Assembly: GCA_020634755.1 (NCBI GenBank)
Contig: JACKBC010000003.1
Location: forward strand, 1-64,000
Direction: 5' to 3'
DNA from: Caldilineaceae bacterium
GTDB taxonomy: Bacteria; Chloroflexota; Anaerolineae; Caldilineales; Caldilineaceae
DNA: 64,000 bases
This document shows, one piece after another, positions 8,265-17,358 of this stretch. Below the pieces are notes generated by a model, which was not told the DNA's origin, did not search any database, and worked only from the letters and a program-made list of their open reading frames with translations. The stretch's first letter is position 1. Every line of letters starts with the position of its first letter. A program made the translations under genes and the position numbers.

Positions 8265-9473
8265 CTACTCCGCAACGATGGTTAATAATGTAATTTGTGG
8301 TTTGGCGCCAAACCGCAGGGGGATGCCTTCGCCAATGCCGCGCGTCACGTAGACGTGTGTATTGCCGCGGCGCATATAGCCGGCCGCCTCGCGTCGCCCC
8401 AAATGGATCGACTGCGTGTGCGCCGCACCCAGCAGCGGCAGCGCCACCTGTCCGCCATGCGTATGCCCCGAGAGGATCAAGTCTGCATTGCGCGAGGCCG
8501 GATCTTCTAAAATATCGGGGTTGTGGCTCAACAAAATTTTTAAACTATCCTGGGGCACGTCGGCCCATGCTGTCGCGAGATCGACGGCGCCTTCGGACAC
8601 ATCATCCACGCCGGCCAAATGCAGATCCATTCCATCGGCCTCCCCTGGCTTTTGGCAGAGATGCACCGACCGATTGTGCAAAACTTCAACGCCATGCTCG
8701 GCCAATGTTTCGACCAGCAGCCGCACATTGTTGAGGCTGACTCGTTCCAGATCAAATGGCACATTGAGAAAATAGCGCATAAATTGGATCGTGTCTTGGG
8801 CAAATTCCAACCAGGAGAGCGGCGGCAGTGATGCAGCGGGGGCCGTAACATCATTTTGTAGACTGTAGGCTGGGGAAAGCGCCTCAGCGCGGCCGTGGGC
8901 ATAACCGTTTTGATGAAGGGCAGGCGTGCTCCCATTCTGATAAGCAGGTGTGGCCGCCCCCTGCTGATGCCCGTTGGTATTGATGCGCTGGTAGCGCTGC
9001 CAATTGCGTGTGAGGATGTCGCTGTGGCTGTAGCAAACATAGTCATGGTTGCCCAGTACGCCATAGGCGCCCAGACGTGGTTTGGGCAGCATATCCAACA
9101 GCATGGCCACATTTTCAATGCCTGCCTCATTGTGCCAGAAATCACCCGTATGCACCAGCAGATCATATTCGAGTTCAGCGGTCAAGCGGCGAATGCGCTC
9201 GATTTTGGCGCGCTCGCGCCGCGTTAGATTTTGAAAATGGGTGTCCGAAAGATGCAGGATCTTTAAACCCTTGTGCGGCAGCCGGCCACGAGCATTGGGC
9301 AACCGGACCGTCAGCTGCTCTAACTCAATTGCCACTGGTTCGTGTAGCAGTGCATAGCCGGCCAGCCCAACCCCCACACCGCTCAAGAGACCCAAGCCAC
9401 CGGCAATCCGCCGCTGTAGTTGCCGATCCTGCATGAGCCGCGGCAACCATTCACCTATTCTTCCTAAACTACG
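8265..9473 (-). CDS. Metallophosphoesterase, membrane-anchored YaeI type
   Basis: A calcineurin-like phosphoesterase with all metal motifs: LSDTHF, HTGDFWHN, GVLGNHDY, LSHNPD and SGHTHGG. An N-terminal membrane helix (LGLLSGVGVGLAGYALL) would hold it at the membrane, as in UDP-diacylglucosamine or phospholipid-acting YaeI relatives. Between GNHDY and the next conserved block lies an insert of roughly 60 residues rich in Gln, Asn, Gly, His and Ala, absent from usual family members. The start at 9473 (MRSLGRIGEW) is preferred; 9500 is possible. It heads a three-gene minus-strand group. Confidence 0.83.
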   Translation of the reverse strand, partial: RSLGRIGEWLPRLMQDRQLQRRIAGGLGLLSGVGVGLAGYALLHEPVAIELEQLTVRLPNARGRLPHKGLKILHLSDTHFQNLTRRERAKIERIRRLTAELEYDLLVHTGDFWHNEAGIENVAMLLDMLPKPRLGAYGVLGNHDYVCYSHSDILTRNWQRYQRINTNGHQQGAATPAYQNGSTPALHQNGYAHGRAEALSPAYSLQNDVTAPAASLPPLSWLEFAQDTIQFMRYFLNVPFDLERVSLNNVRLLVETLAEHGVEVLHNRSVHLCQKPGEADGMDLHLAGVDDVSEGAVDLATAWADVPQDSLKILLSHNPDILEDPASRNADLILSGHTHGGQVALPLLGAAHTQSIHLGRREAAGYMRRGNTHVYVTRGIGEGIPLRFGAKPQITLLTIVAE

Positions 9474-9747
9474 CATAGATTTTCCCGTAAAACAAACCAC
9501 AATTTACACAATATATTCTAATTACCAAGCCAGGTGAATGCTAGATCGCGCATCCAATTGCGCTTGGCCATAGCGTAATCGTGAAAATCTTTCAAAGCCG
9601 TAAAAGCTATATTTCAAGAAGCAAATGTTCATCCTAAATGAAAATGAGTGGAAGGCCAAATATGCCCAACTCTGTAGTTGACAATCACCCCTGAACAATG
9701 GACAATAACCACAGGTTCTTTTCAAGATTACGAGAGGATTTCACTTT

Positions 9748-11793
9748 ATGAGTTCACAAAACATTCCACACCAGACGATTTCTATAGATGCTGCCACCGA
9801 GCAGACTTTTGTCAATACCATCCGCATGTTGTCGATTGACGCCGTGGAGCAAGCCAAATCGGGCCATCCCGGGCTGCCCATGGGCATGGCGCAGGCCGCC
9901 TTTACCCTATGGAGTCGCTTTTTGCGCTTTAACCCCCAAAACCCAAGCTGGTTCGACCGCGACCGCTTTGTGCTCAGCGCCGGGCATGGCTCTATGTTGC
10001 TCTATTCGCTGCTGCACCTAACGGGCTTTGCCGATATGACCATGGAGCAGCTGAAAAGCTTTCGCCAATGGGGCTCGAAGACAGCCGGTCATCCAGAGTT
10101 TCGCCACGCGCCGGGCATTGAAACCACCACCGGTCCATTGGGCCAGGGGTTTGCCAATGGTGTAGGCATGGCCATGGCCGAGCGCTGGTTGGCTAGCCAT
10201 TTCAACCGGCCCGACTTTAACATCATTGATCACTATACATATGCCATTGTGAGCGATGGCGACATGATGGAAGGCATTTCCAGCGAAGCCGCCAGCTTGG
10301 CTGGGCATCTCAAGCTGGGCAAGCTGATCTACCTGTACGATAACAATCACGTAACCATTGATGGCTATACCAGCCTGGCATACACCGAAGATTGGGCCAA
10401 GCGCTTTGAAGCCTATGACTGGCATGTGCAATCGATTGACGGCATGGATGGCGATGCCGTGCAGGCGGCCATTGCCGCCGCCCAGAACGATCCCCGCCCC
10501 AGCCTGATTGGCTGCAAAACGATTATTGGCTATGGCAGTCCTACCTATGAAGGCACGCCCCACATTCACTCTGATGCCGTGGGGGAAGAAGAGCTGGCCC
10601 GCGTGCGCAAAAAGTTGGGCTTCCCTGCCGACACGCGTTTTTATGTGCCAGACGAAGTCAAAGCCGTGCGCCAACAATTTATTGATGCGGGCCAGGCATA
10701 TCAGAGCGCGTATGACGCCCTGCTGGCCGCTTACGCACAGCAGCATCCCGAGGCTGCCGCCGAGTTGCAGCGCGCCGTAGCGGGGGAACTGCCCACGGGC
10801 TGGCAAGATGCACTACCCACATTTGAGGCGGGCAAAGAGATGGCCACCCGCAATGCTGGCAGCAGCGTCATCAATGCCGTGGCGCCCGTGATTCCCAATC
10901 TCATTGGCGGCAGCGCCGATTTGGCCGCATCCAACAAGAATACGATCAAGGATGGCGGTGATTTTCAGGCCGGCAGCTATGGCGGGCGTAATTTCCACTT
11001 TGGCGTGCGCGAACACGCCATGGGGGGCATTGTCAACGGCATGGCCTATCACGGTGGCGTGATTCCCTTTGGCGCCACGTTCTTTGTCTTTACCGACTAC
11101 ATGCGCCCCAGCATGCGGCTGGCTGCCCTGAGTGGCCTGCACGTAATCTACATTTTTACCCATGATTCAGTGGGCGTGGGTGAGGATGGCCCCACCCATC
11201 AGCCCGTGGAGCAGCTGGCCTCGTTGCGCGCCATGCCCAACATGACGGTTTTCCGCCCTGGCGATGCCAATGAGACGACCGAAGCATGGCGAACGGCGTT
11301 AACGCACACCAGCGGCCCCACGCTCATGGCGCTGTCGCGGCAAAACGTGCCCACCTTTGATCGTGCTGGTGAGGGTCTGGGCGCGGCCGCCGAAGCCGCC
11401 AAAGGTGGCTATGTGCTTTACCAGAGTGAGAAGGCGGCACAGGTGGTGCTGATTGCCAGCGGCAGCGAGTTGGGCATTGCCTATGAGGCCGCCAAAGCGC
11501 TGGTTGCCGAGGGCTTGGGCGTGCGCGTGGTCAGCTTGCCTTGCTGGAAGCTGTTTGAGCAGCAGAGTGCTGAATACCGCGCCCAAGTGCTGTTGACTGG
11601 CGTACCGCGTCTGGCGGTGGAAGCCGCCAGTCCCTTTGGCTGGGAGCGCTGGGTTGGCAACGATCCGGCCCAGGGTGACGTAATCGGTGTTGACCGCTTT
11701 GGCGCCAGTGCGCCCTACAAGCGCATCTATCAGGAGCTAGGGCTGACGGCGGAAAACGTGGCCGCCCGGGCCAAAGCGCTGATCAATGGATAA
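9748..11793 (+). CDS. tkt: Transketolase
   Basis: Transfers two-carbon units between pentose-phosphate and glycolytic sugars, using thiamine diphosphate. The 681 residues match the full-length bacterial enzyme. The N-terminal cofactor domain shows SGHPGLPMG, AGHGSMLLYSLLHL and GPLGQGFANGVGMA. The ThDP motif runs from SDGDMMEGISSEA to LYDNNHVTIDG. The pyrimidine domain has the catalytic Glu region FHFGVREHAMGGI and GPTHQPVEQLASLRA. The ATG at 9748 follows GAGAGGA. The 250 bases upstream hold no gene. Confidence 0.96.
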   Translation: MSSQNIPHQTISIDAATEQTFVNTIRMLSIDAVEQAKSGHPGLPMGMAQAAFTLWSRFLRFNPQNPSWFDRDRFVLSAGHGSMLLYSLLHLTGFADMTMEQLKSFRQWGSKTAGHPEFRHAPGIETTTGPLGQGFANGVGMAMAERWLASHFNRPDFNIIDHYTYAIVSDGDMMEGISSEAASLAGHLKLGKLIYLYDNNHVTIDGYTSLAYTEDWAKRFEAYDWHVQSIDGMDGDAVQAAIAAAQNDPRPSLIGCKTIIGYGSPTYEGTPHIHSDAVGEEELARVRKKLGFPADTRFYVPDEVKAVRQQFIDAGQAYQSAYDALLAAYAQQHPEAAAELQRAVAGELPTGWQDALPTFEAGKEMATRNAGSSVINAVAPVIPNLIGGSADLAASNKNTIKDGGDFQAGSYGGRNFHFGVREHAMGGIVNGMAYHGGVIPFGATFFVFTDYMRPSMRLAALSGLHVIYIFTHDSVGVGEDGPTHQPVEQLASLRAMPNMTVFRPGDANETTEAWRTALTHTSGPTLMALSRQNVPTFDRAGEGLGAAAEAAKGGYVLYQSEKAAQVVLIASGSELGIAYEAAKALVAEGLGVRVVSLPCWKLFEQQSAEYRAQVLLTGVPRLAVEAASPFGWERWVGNDPAQGDVIGVDRFGASAPYKRIYQELGLTAENVAARAKALING

Positions 11794-11801
11794 CCAATAA
11801 T

Positions 11802-12290
11802 ATGCTTATGCTCTTAAATGAAGTTGTGCGACGCACGCGGCAGCACCATGCCATTGAACATGCCACCATTCACCTGCTCAACGAGCGCTATCCCAGCCGG
11901 CGCATTAGCGGCTTGAGCGACGTCGTGGGCTTTACCATTATGGGCAACGTCCACCCCGAGGAGGTGCGGCAGGCCGTGGGCAATGCGCTGTTGCGACTGC
12001 AAGCAGGTGATACACATCTGGCCATTCATCCCAATTGCGGCACCAATCTAGCCGCGTCGGGGATACTGGTCACGCTCATCGGCATGGTCTTTGGTCGGCT
12101 GCGCGGCAGCGTATGGAATCGCTTTTCGCTGGCGCTGCCGCTGGTGCTCTTTACGTTGATTCAGTCGCGGCCGCTGGGTTTTTATTTGCAGCAATACACG
12201 ACGCTGGCCAATGTGGCGGACCGCTGGGTGGTGGATGTGCAGCAGATCACCATCTTTAATCAGCCGGCTGTGCGCGTGATCTTTGAGTAA
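11802..12290 (+). CDS. DUF6391 family protein
   Basis: A 162-residue protein that I place in DUF6391, a family of unknown function in Chloroflexota and cyanobacteria. Recognisable pieces are RTRQHHAIEHATIHLLNER at the N-terminus, a central HPNCGTNLAASG motif, and a hydrophobic stretch in the second half (LVTLIGMVFG, LALPLVLFTLI). The conserved His and Cys residues could bind metal, but this is a guess. It starts eight bases after tkt and is probably co-transcribed with it. Confidence 0.65.
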   Translation: MLMLLNEVVRRTRQHHAIEHATIHLLNERYPSRRISGLSDVVGFTIMGNVHPEEVRQAVGNALLRLQAGDTHLAIHPNCGTNLAASGILVTLIGMVFGRLRGSVWNRFSLALPLVLFTLIQSRPLGFYLQQYTTLANVADRWVVDVQQITIFNQPAVRVIFE

Positions 12291-12322
12291 TGCCACCAGT
12301 TATCCAAAGGGGGCGTTCCCAA

Positions 12323-12356
12323 GGCGCTATCGACGTTGGCGAACGCCGATAGCGCC
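12323..12356. terminator. Hairpin after the tkt transcription unit
   Basis: GGCGCTATCG (12323-12332) pairs with CGATAGCGCC (12347-12356), and within the loop CGTT (12334-12337) pairs with AACG (12342-12345). The stem is strong but lacks a U-run, so it may be a terminator or an mRNA-end stabiliser. Confidence 0.45.
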
Positions 12357-12429
12357 AAAGCGTGAACTACTGAATTTATGTTCCTCCGCATGGCAGTTGG
12401 TGCAAAGAGTAGATTTAAAGATTTGAGTC

Positions 12430-12864
12430 ATGATTCAGTTTAATCCCAGAGACAAATCGAGTACGCTTTATCAGCAATTTATGGTGGGCGTGGTGCTATT
12501 GGCGGTGGGGTTAGCCTTTGCCTTTCCGCCTAGGCGGCTCAAGGGGCCATCGGTCATTTCGCTGGGCGGGGGCCACGGCATTACCGTTTCTGATCTGGTG
12601 GCGCTGGTTCCGCTGACGGCGGCTGTGGCCCTCATTGGGCTGGTGCTGTGGAAACTACGTGGCCGTCTGCGCCAAAGGGCGAGTGCGCTGCTCGCGGTGG
12701 GTGGCGCCGAGATATTCCTGATTGGGCTGTCAACCGGCATCTTGCTCAATGGTGCGGTGCTGACGTTGGATTGGAAATCGGGGGAGTTTCTGACCTGGAT
12801 GGGCATCGCTGGCCTCCTGGGCGCCACCATGTTCTATTCGGCGCGGCGTAAAGGCAACACATGA
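12430..12864 (+). CDS. Small four-helix membrane protein, unknown function
   Basis: I do not recognise this 144-residue protein. It has about four membrane helices: MVGVVLLAVGLAFAF, LVALVPLTAAVALIGLVLW, LLAVGGAEIFLIGLSTGILL and FLTWMGIAGLLGATMFYS. Basic residues lie between helices 2 and 3. Its stop overlaps the holA start in an ATGA junction, so the two are translationally coupled. Confidence 0.6.
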   Translation: MIQFNPRDKSSTLYQQFMVGVVLLAVGLAFAFPPRRLKGPSVISLGGGHGITVSDLVALVPLTAAVALIGLVLWKLRGRLRQRASALLAVGGAEIFLIGLSTGILLNGAVLTLDWKSGEFLTWMGIAGLLGATMFYSARRKGNT

Positions 12865-13910
12865 TCCAGCTGATTCTGGACGGCGATGAGTTCCTGGTCA
12901 AACAGCATGTGGGAGCCATCAAAGCCGGCATGGGCGATGCCGAGATGGCCAGCTTGAATACCGCCGAGCTGGTGGGGAATCAAGCCGATGCCGCCCGCAT
13001 TTTGGGCGACGCCAGCATGATGCCCTTTCTGGCCGCTAAGCGGCTCATGCTGGTCTACGGCTATTTAGATCACCTGGATAAGCGCATGGCGGCCAGCAAG
13101 AGCGCGGACAGCGCCGCTCATGCCGAAGCCGTGCAGCTGCTAGAGGGGCTGACCCATCCGCCTGAAACCGCCGACATTATCTTTATTGACAGCGTCGACA
13201 AGCGGCGTCAGCTGTGGAAAGGCTTTACGCGGCCGGCCAGCGCCGACGCGCCCGAACGCAAAATCGGGGGCCTCAGTGAACTGGTGCAGGCCAAACACGC
13301 CGCGCTGGTCGAATTGGGGGCGCCGGACGCGCGGGCGCTGCCGGGCTGGATTCAGCAATATGCCAAGCGGCACAACATAGCCATCGAAGGCCAGGCCATT
13401 CGCCTGTTGTGCGACTATGTGGGCGTCAATTTGCGCCAGCTTGAAAATGAACTGCAAAAGCTGGCGGCCTATGCCAGCGGTCGCGCCATTAGCGGCCAGG
13501 ATGTGAAGCTGTTGGTTAGCGACGCCAGCGAGGCGCTGATCTGGAATCTGACCGATGCGCTGAGCCAGCGCAATGGGCGCACCGCCATGCGATCGCTCTA
13601 TGAATTGCGCCGCGGTGACGCCAATCCGTTCTATCTGCTTACGATGATCACGCGCCAATATCGCATTATGGTCAAAGTGAAAGACGCGGCCAGCAGCGGT
13701 GGGGGCAACGAATATGACATTGCCAAACTGGTCGGTGAAAGCCCCTATCCGGTCAAAAAAGCGCTGCAACAGTCCCGCCAATACAAAATTGAAGAGCTGG
13801 ATGCCATTATGGAGCGGCTCCTGGAAACCGACTACGCCATGAAAACCGGCGCCGACCCCGAAACCGCCATCGACGTGCTGGTGGCTGAACTGACCCAACG
13901 CAATCGATGA
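12861..13910 (+). CDS. holA: DNA polymerase III delta subunit (HolA)
   Basis: The clamp-loader delta subunit opens the beta sliding clamp. The 349 residues match the family. The N-terminus (LILDGDEFLVKQHV) and internal blocks AARILGDASMMPFLAAKRLMLVYG and DIIFIDSVDKRRQLW fit the delta AAA+ fold, which lacks a working Walker A. The C-terminal collar domain includes FYLLTMITRQYRIMVKVK. The start overlaps the upstream gene by four bases. recF follows after about 115 bases, so replication and repair genes are adjacent. Confidence 0.88.
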   Translation: MIQLILDGDEFLVKQHVGAIKAGMGDAEMASLNTAELVGNQADAARILGDASMMPFLAAKRLMLVYGYLDHLDKRMAASKSADSAAHAEAVQLLEGLTHPPETADIIFIDSVDKRRQLWKGFTRPASADAPERKIGGLSELVQAKHAALVELGAPDARALPGWIQQYAKRHNIAIEGQAIRLLCDYVGVNLRQLENELQKLAAYASGRAISGQDVKLLVSDASEALIWNLTDALSQRNGRTAMRSLYELRRGDANPFYLLTMITRQYRIMVKVKDAASSGGGNEYDIAKLVGESPYPVKKALQQSRQYKIEELDAIMERLLETDYAMKTGADPETAIDVLVAELTQRNR

Positions 13911-13922
13911 TTTACCAATTAC

Positions 13923-14008
13923 GATGTACGATTTACGAAATATTCGTCCATCGATCATTGCTCGTTGCGACGAATATGGTTCGTCGACGAGATCGTAAAT
14001 CGTACATC
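13923..14008. repeat. Two-block palindrome between holA and recF
   Basis: GATGTACGATTTACGA (13923-13938) pairs perfectly with TCGTAAATCGTACATC (13993-14008). Inside, ATATTCGTC (13940-13948) pairs with GACGAATAT (13969-13977). The GTAAATCGTA word then recurs directly before the recF start. It can form a long hairpin or cruciform and may separate the holA and recF transcripts. Confidence 0.7.
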
Positions 14009-14026
14009 AGACATCGTAAATCGTAA

Positions 14027-15271
14027 ATGTATCTTTCCCACCTCTCACTTACCCACTTTCGCAATTACCAAAAGCTGGAGATCGATTTCTCCGGCCCGTT
14101 GACGCTGTTCCAGGGGGAAAATGCGCAGGGCAAAACCAATTTGCTAGAGGCGATTTACTATCTGGCCACTAGCAAACCGGTCCATGCCCAGACCGAACGC
14201 GAAATTGTGGATTGGCTGGCCGAGGATGAGCCGATTCCGTTTGCTCGAGTGGCGGCTACCGTGTTGACCGACGCCAGCCGCCGCCCGCTTGAATTGGAGA
14301 TTGTGCTTTCCCAGCGGGGGGAAGGGGGCGCGTTCCAGAAGCAAATCAAAATTAACGGCAGCAACAAACGCAGCCTGGATTTAGTGGGGCAAATGCGCGC
14401 CGTGCTCTTTTTGCCCGAGGACATCAAGCTGGTCGATGGCAGTCCGGGTGAGCGCCGGCGCTATTTAGACATTGCGCTCTGCCAAATCAGCCGCGAATAT
14501 ACGCGGTCCCTTTCACAATTTCAAAAAGTGATGACCCATCGCAATGGTCTGCTGAAGACGTTGCGCGAGCAGAATGCCCGCCCCAACGATGCCAACGTGG
14601 CCGGTCAGCTTGCTTTTTGGGATGAACAGCTTACCGCCCACGGCAGCGCAGTTATGGCCCGGCGTCATCAATTTGTGCAGCAGCTGGAGCAATGCGCCCA
14701 CCAGCGCCATCTCGAACTAAGCGATGAGCGGGAACAGCTGGCCCTGCAATATCTGCCCAGCTTTAATTTGGGCAATATGTCGGACGCCGATTACGCCCGT
14801 CTCAAAGAAAACCGCCTGGATCGAATCGAGCCCGTGCAAGATAACAATGGGCTGACTGCCGAACAGCTTCAGCCCCATTTTATGGCCAAATTGGCCAGCC
14901 GCCGCGGCCGTGAGATTGCCGCCGGCAACACCCTCTACGGCCCGCACCGCGATGATCTGCGTTTTCTGGCCAATGGCCGCGATCTGCGTACGTATGGCAG
15001 CCGGGGCCAGCAGCGCACGGCCGCGCTGTCGCTCAAGCTGGCCGAGGTGCAGGCCATGACGGTTGCCACCGGCGCTGCACCGCTGCTGCTGTTGGATGAC
15101 GTAATGAGCGAGCTGGACGCTGTGCGTCGCTCTACGTTGCTCACCGCCTTAGAAGGCGTGCCGCAAGCGTTGCTCACCACCACCGATTGGGACGATTTTA
15201 CGCCCGAATTTCGCGCCCGCGCCCAGCTTTTCACCGTGGCCAAAGGCGCAATCCTTCCCCTTTCCGCGTAG
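14027..15271 (+). CDS. recF: DNA replication and repair protein RecF
   Basis: An SMC-like ATPase that with RecO and RecR loads RecA at single-strand gaps. Walker A is GENAQGKTN at residues 30-38, the ABC signature is SRGQQRTAALSLKL near residue 325, and Walker B is LLLLDDVMSELD near 350. The 414 residues are somewhat longer than the common 360-370. The ATG at 14027 lies at the end of the palindromic spacer with no obvious ribosome site. Confidence 0.93.
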   Translation: MYLSHLSLTHFRNYQKLEIDFSGPLTLFQGENAQGKTNLLEAIYYLATSKPVHAQTEREIVDWLAEDEPIPFARVAATVLTDASRRPLELEIVLSQRGEGGAFQKQIKINGSNKRSLDLVGQMRAVLFLPEDIKLVDGSPGERRRYLDIALCQISREYTRSLSQFQKVMTHRNGLLKTLREQNARPNDANVAGQLAFWDEQLTAHGSAVMARRHQFVQQLEQCAHQRHLELSDEREQLALQYLPSFNLGNMSDADYARLKENRLDRIEPVQDNNGLTAEQLQPHFMAKLASRRGREIAAGNTLYGPHRDDLRFLANGRDLRTYGSRGQQRTAALSLKLAEVQAMTVATGAAPLLLLDDVMSELDAVRRSTLLTALEGVPQALLTTTDWDDFTPEFRARAQLFTVAKGAILPLSA

Positions 15272-15588
15272 CGCAAATGGTGGGTTGTTTTCAGCCCATA
15301 GTCATACCGCTCAATGGGGCGTATCCCAACCCGCATTGTTGTATTCAGACCTCTTTTATACATTCCACACGATTTAGACCCCTATTACACCCGCAGTGCA
15401 CCCCAATTATACGTTTTCTTTAGGTAAAAGGCCGGTCAAGCAGGCGTTACTGAAGAGTATTTGTAAAGTGCACGAACAGGTGACCGAAAAAAAAGCAGCC
15501 CTTCATGTTCCTAAGCTAGACTATTTTACGGAAAAGTAAATTAGTTACTTTGTTTTATGTCTTAACGTTAACAATGAAGGAGCTACAA
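15272..15588. other. AT-rich promoter region of the secreted lyase-like gene
   Basis: No gene is visible. The stretch is poorer in G+C than its surroundings and includes an A-run near 15487. A weak dyad TTTAC...GTAAA lies near 15528-15540. The ribosome site AAGGAG is at 15577-15582. Confidence 0.5.
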
Positions 15589-17256
15589 ATGCAGTCAAAA
15601 AAGTTTCGTCCCTCACTTTTCGTAACACTCAGCGCCGGCGTGATACTCGTCTTTAGTACAGTGAGCCCCGCGCGCGTCTGGGGACAGGAAAGATGGCCTC
15701 TATATTTGCCCATTGTGGCCAACCAGTCCAATCTCGCACCCGCGGACCCCAATGAGCAGGTGACGCCAGAGGTTCCTGGTGAGCAGATCCCGCCGGACGC
15801 CACGGCCACGCCCAACGCGCCGGAAACACGGTCGCCCGGGCTTCCGGACCCGCCAACGTCCACCCCGGAAGTGCCGGCTACATCAGAAGCGCCGGCCACG
15901 TCTGTACCTGATGCCACGGCGACACCGGATGCGCCGGCCACCCAGGCGCCAGAACTGCCCGGATCGCCAACGTCTACAGCAGAGCCCGAAGTGCCGGCCA
16001 CACCCGAAGTGCCGGCCACATCAGAAGTGCCAGCTACATCACTGCCGGATGCCACGGCAACACCGGATGCGCCGGCTACCCAGGCGCCAGAACTGCCTGA
16101 ATCGCCAACGTCTACAGCAGAGCCAGGCGCTACACCTACGCGCACCAGTACGACGACTCTCCCGAATACGCCCACGGCTACTCTGGAATCCACACCTGGC
16201 TCAACGCCTACGGCTACCGCCCCCGCTGAAGCGACGCCTGTGGTCACGCCCACGGCTACGCGGCAATCAGGTCAGGCGCCCTATTCGCCACCAGGGGGTC
16301 TTTGGCTAACCGCGGGTGAACTGAACAATCTGCCCACATCGGGCAGCGCCTGGGATAATCTAAAATCCGCTGCGGATGAGAAAGCGTCCACGCCCGACCT
16401 GAGCGATCAGGATTCAAACGCTAATGTGCAGATTCTGGCCAAAGCGCTGGTCTATGCCCGCACTGGCCAGACCTCCTATCGCAATGAAGTGGTGGATGCG
16501 CTCAAAATTATTACCGATGACCAGACCGAGGCGGGGGGGCGCACATTGGCCCTGGGCCGTGAACTAGCTGCCTATGTGATTTCTGCCGACTTAATCGACT
16601 TGCAGCACGTTGATCCAGGTCTGGATGGCCGTTTCCGCAACAAGCTGCGCGAACTGCTCACCAAAACATTGGACGGCAAAACGCTCATCGAAACGCACGA
16701 GCAACGTCCCAATAACTGGGGTACACACGCCGGTGCATCACGCGCTGCCGTTGCGGTCTACTTGGGCGACAAGGCCGAACTAGAGCGCACGGCACAGGTG
16801 TTCCACGGTTGGCTGGGCGATATTTCCGCCTACAGTGGCTTTAGCTATAACAGTGACCTGAGCTGGCAGGCGGATTCGAGCCACCCCGTGGGCATTAACC
16901 CGGCCGGCGCCACCAAAGATGGCCACAGCATCGACGGCGCTCTGCCCGAAGAAATGCGCCGCGGTGGTTCATTCCGCTGGCCGCCCGCTTCCACCAACTA
17001 TGCATGGGAAGGGTTGCAGGGCGCCTTTGTACAGGCCGAAATCTTGGCTCGAGCTGGCTATCCGGTCTATGAATGGGAAGACCGCGCCCTGCTGCGCGCC
17101 GTCGAGTTCCTCTACGGCATCAACTGGCCGGCTGAGAGCGATGATGAATGGATGCCCTGGATGGTCAACAAAATCTATGGCGCCAACTTCCCCACAGCCA
17201 CAAAGGCACATGCCGGCAAAAACATGGGCTGGACCGACTGGACGCACGGGAATTAA
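15589..17256 (+). CDS. Secreted alginate-lyase-family protein with Pro/Thr/Ala-rich repeat linker
   Basis: Residues 1-35 form a signal peptide (VTLSAGVILVFSTVSPA). A PLYLPIV motif, common near the N-terminus of secreted Chloroflexota proteins, follows. Residues about 50-230 are low complexity, built of PATSEVPATS, PDATATPDAPATQAPELP and SPTSTAEP units, probably an extended cell-wall or surface linker. The C-terminal domain of about 320 residues resembles the alpha/alpha-toroid of alginate lyases (PF05426): it has NNWGTHAGASRAAVA, where Asn and the later His are expected at the active site, and then GHSIDGALPEEMRRGG. Substrate is probably a uronate-rich polysaccharide, but this is inferred. 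The ATG at 15589 has a perfect AAGGAG. Confidence 0.75.
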   Translation: MQSKKFRPSLFVTLSAGVILVFSTVSPARVWGQERWPLYLPIVANQSNLAPADPNEQVTPEVPGEQIPPDATATPNAPETRSPGLPDPPTSTPEVPATSEAPATSVPDATATPDAPATQAPELPGSPTSTAEPEVPATPEVPATSEVPATSLPDATATPDAPATQAPELPESPTSTAEPGATPTRTSTTTLPNTPTATLESTPGSTPTATAPAEATPVVTPTATRQSGQAPYSPPGGLWLTAGELNNLPTSGSAWDNLKSAADEKASTPDLSDQDSNANVQILAKALVYARTGQTSYRNEVVDALKIITDDQTEAGGRTLALGRELAAYVISADLIDLQHVDPGLDGRFRNKLRELLTKTLDGKTLIETHEQRPNNWGTHAGASRAAVAVYLGDKAELERTAQVFHGWLGDISAYSGFSYNSDLSWQADSSHPVGINPAGATKDGHSIDGALPEEMRRGGSFRWPPASTNYAWEGLQGAFVQAEILARAGYPVYEWEDRALLRAVEFLYGINWPAESDDEWMPWMVNKIYGANFPTATKAHAGKNMGWTDWTHGN

Positions 17257-17267
17257 AATGAAGAAGT

Positions 17268-17347
17268 GAAGGGGTGACTGGGTGAAAGGGTGACAAGGGA
17301 AGGGGGCGCCTTTTCACCCTTTCACTTTTTCACATTGTCACCCCTTC
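17268..17347. terminator. Palindromic spacer between convergent genes
   Basis: GAAGGGGTGAC (17268-17278) pairs with GTCACCCCTTC (17337-17347), and TGAAAGGGTGA (17283-17293) pairs with TCACCCTTTCA (17314-17324). It is built of purine-rich GTGAAGGG-like words on one side and their complement on the other. Its place between convergent stops suggests a bidirectional terminator. Confidence 0.6.
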
Positions 17348-17358
17348 ATCTTATCACC

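Noticed and set aside
10018..10806. 262-codon open frame opposite transketolase
   Set aside because: It is antisense to a certain gene and has no recognisable motif or ribosome site.
13140..13958. 272-codon open frame opposite holA
   Set aside because: Antisense shadow of a conserved gene; no motif is visible.
15555..16253. 232-codon Gly/Ser/Val-rich open frame opposite the secreted lyase linker
   Set aside because: It mirrors the repeat-rich linker of the real gene; low complexity on one strand produces an open frame on the other.
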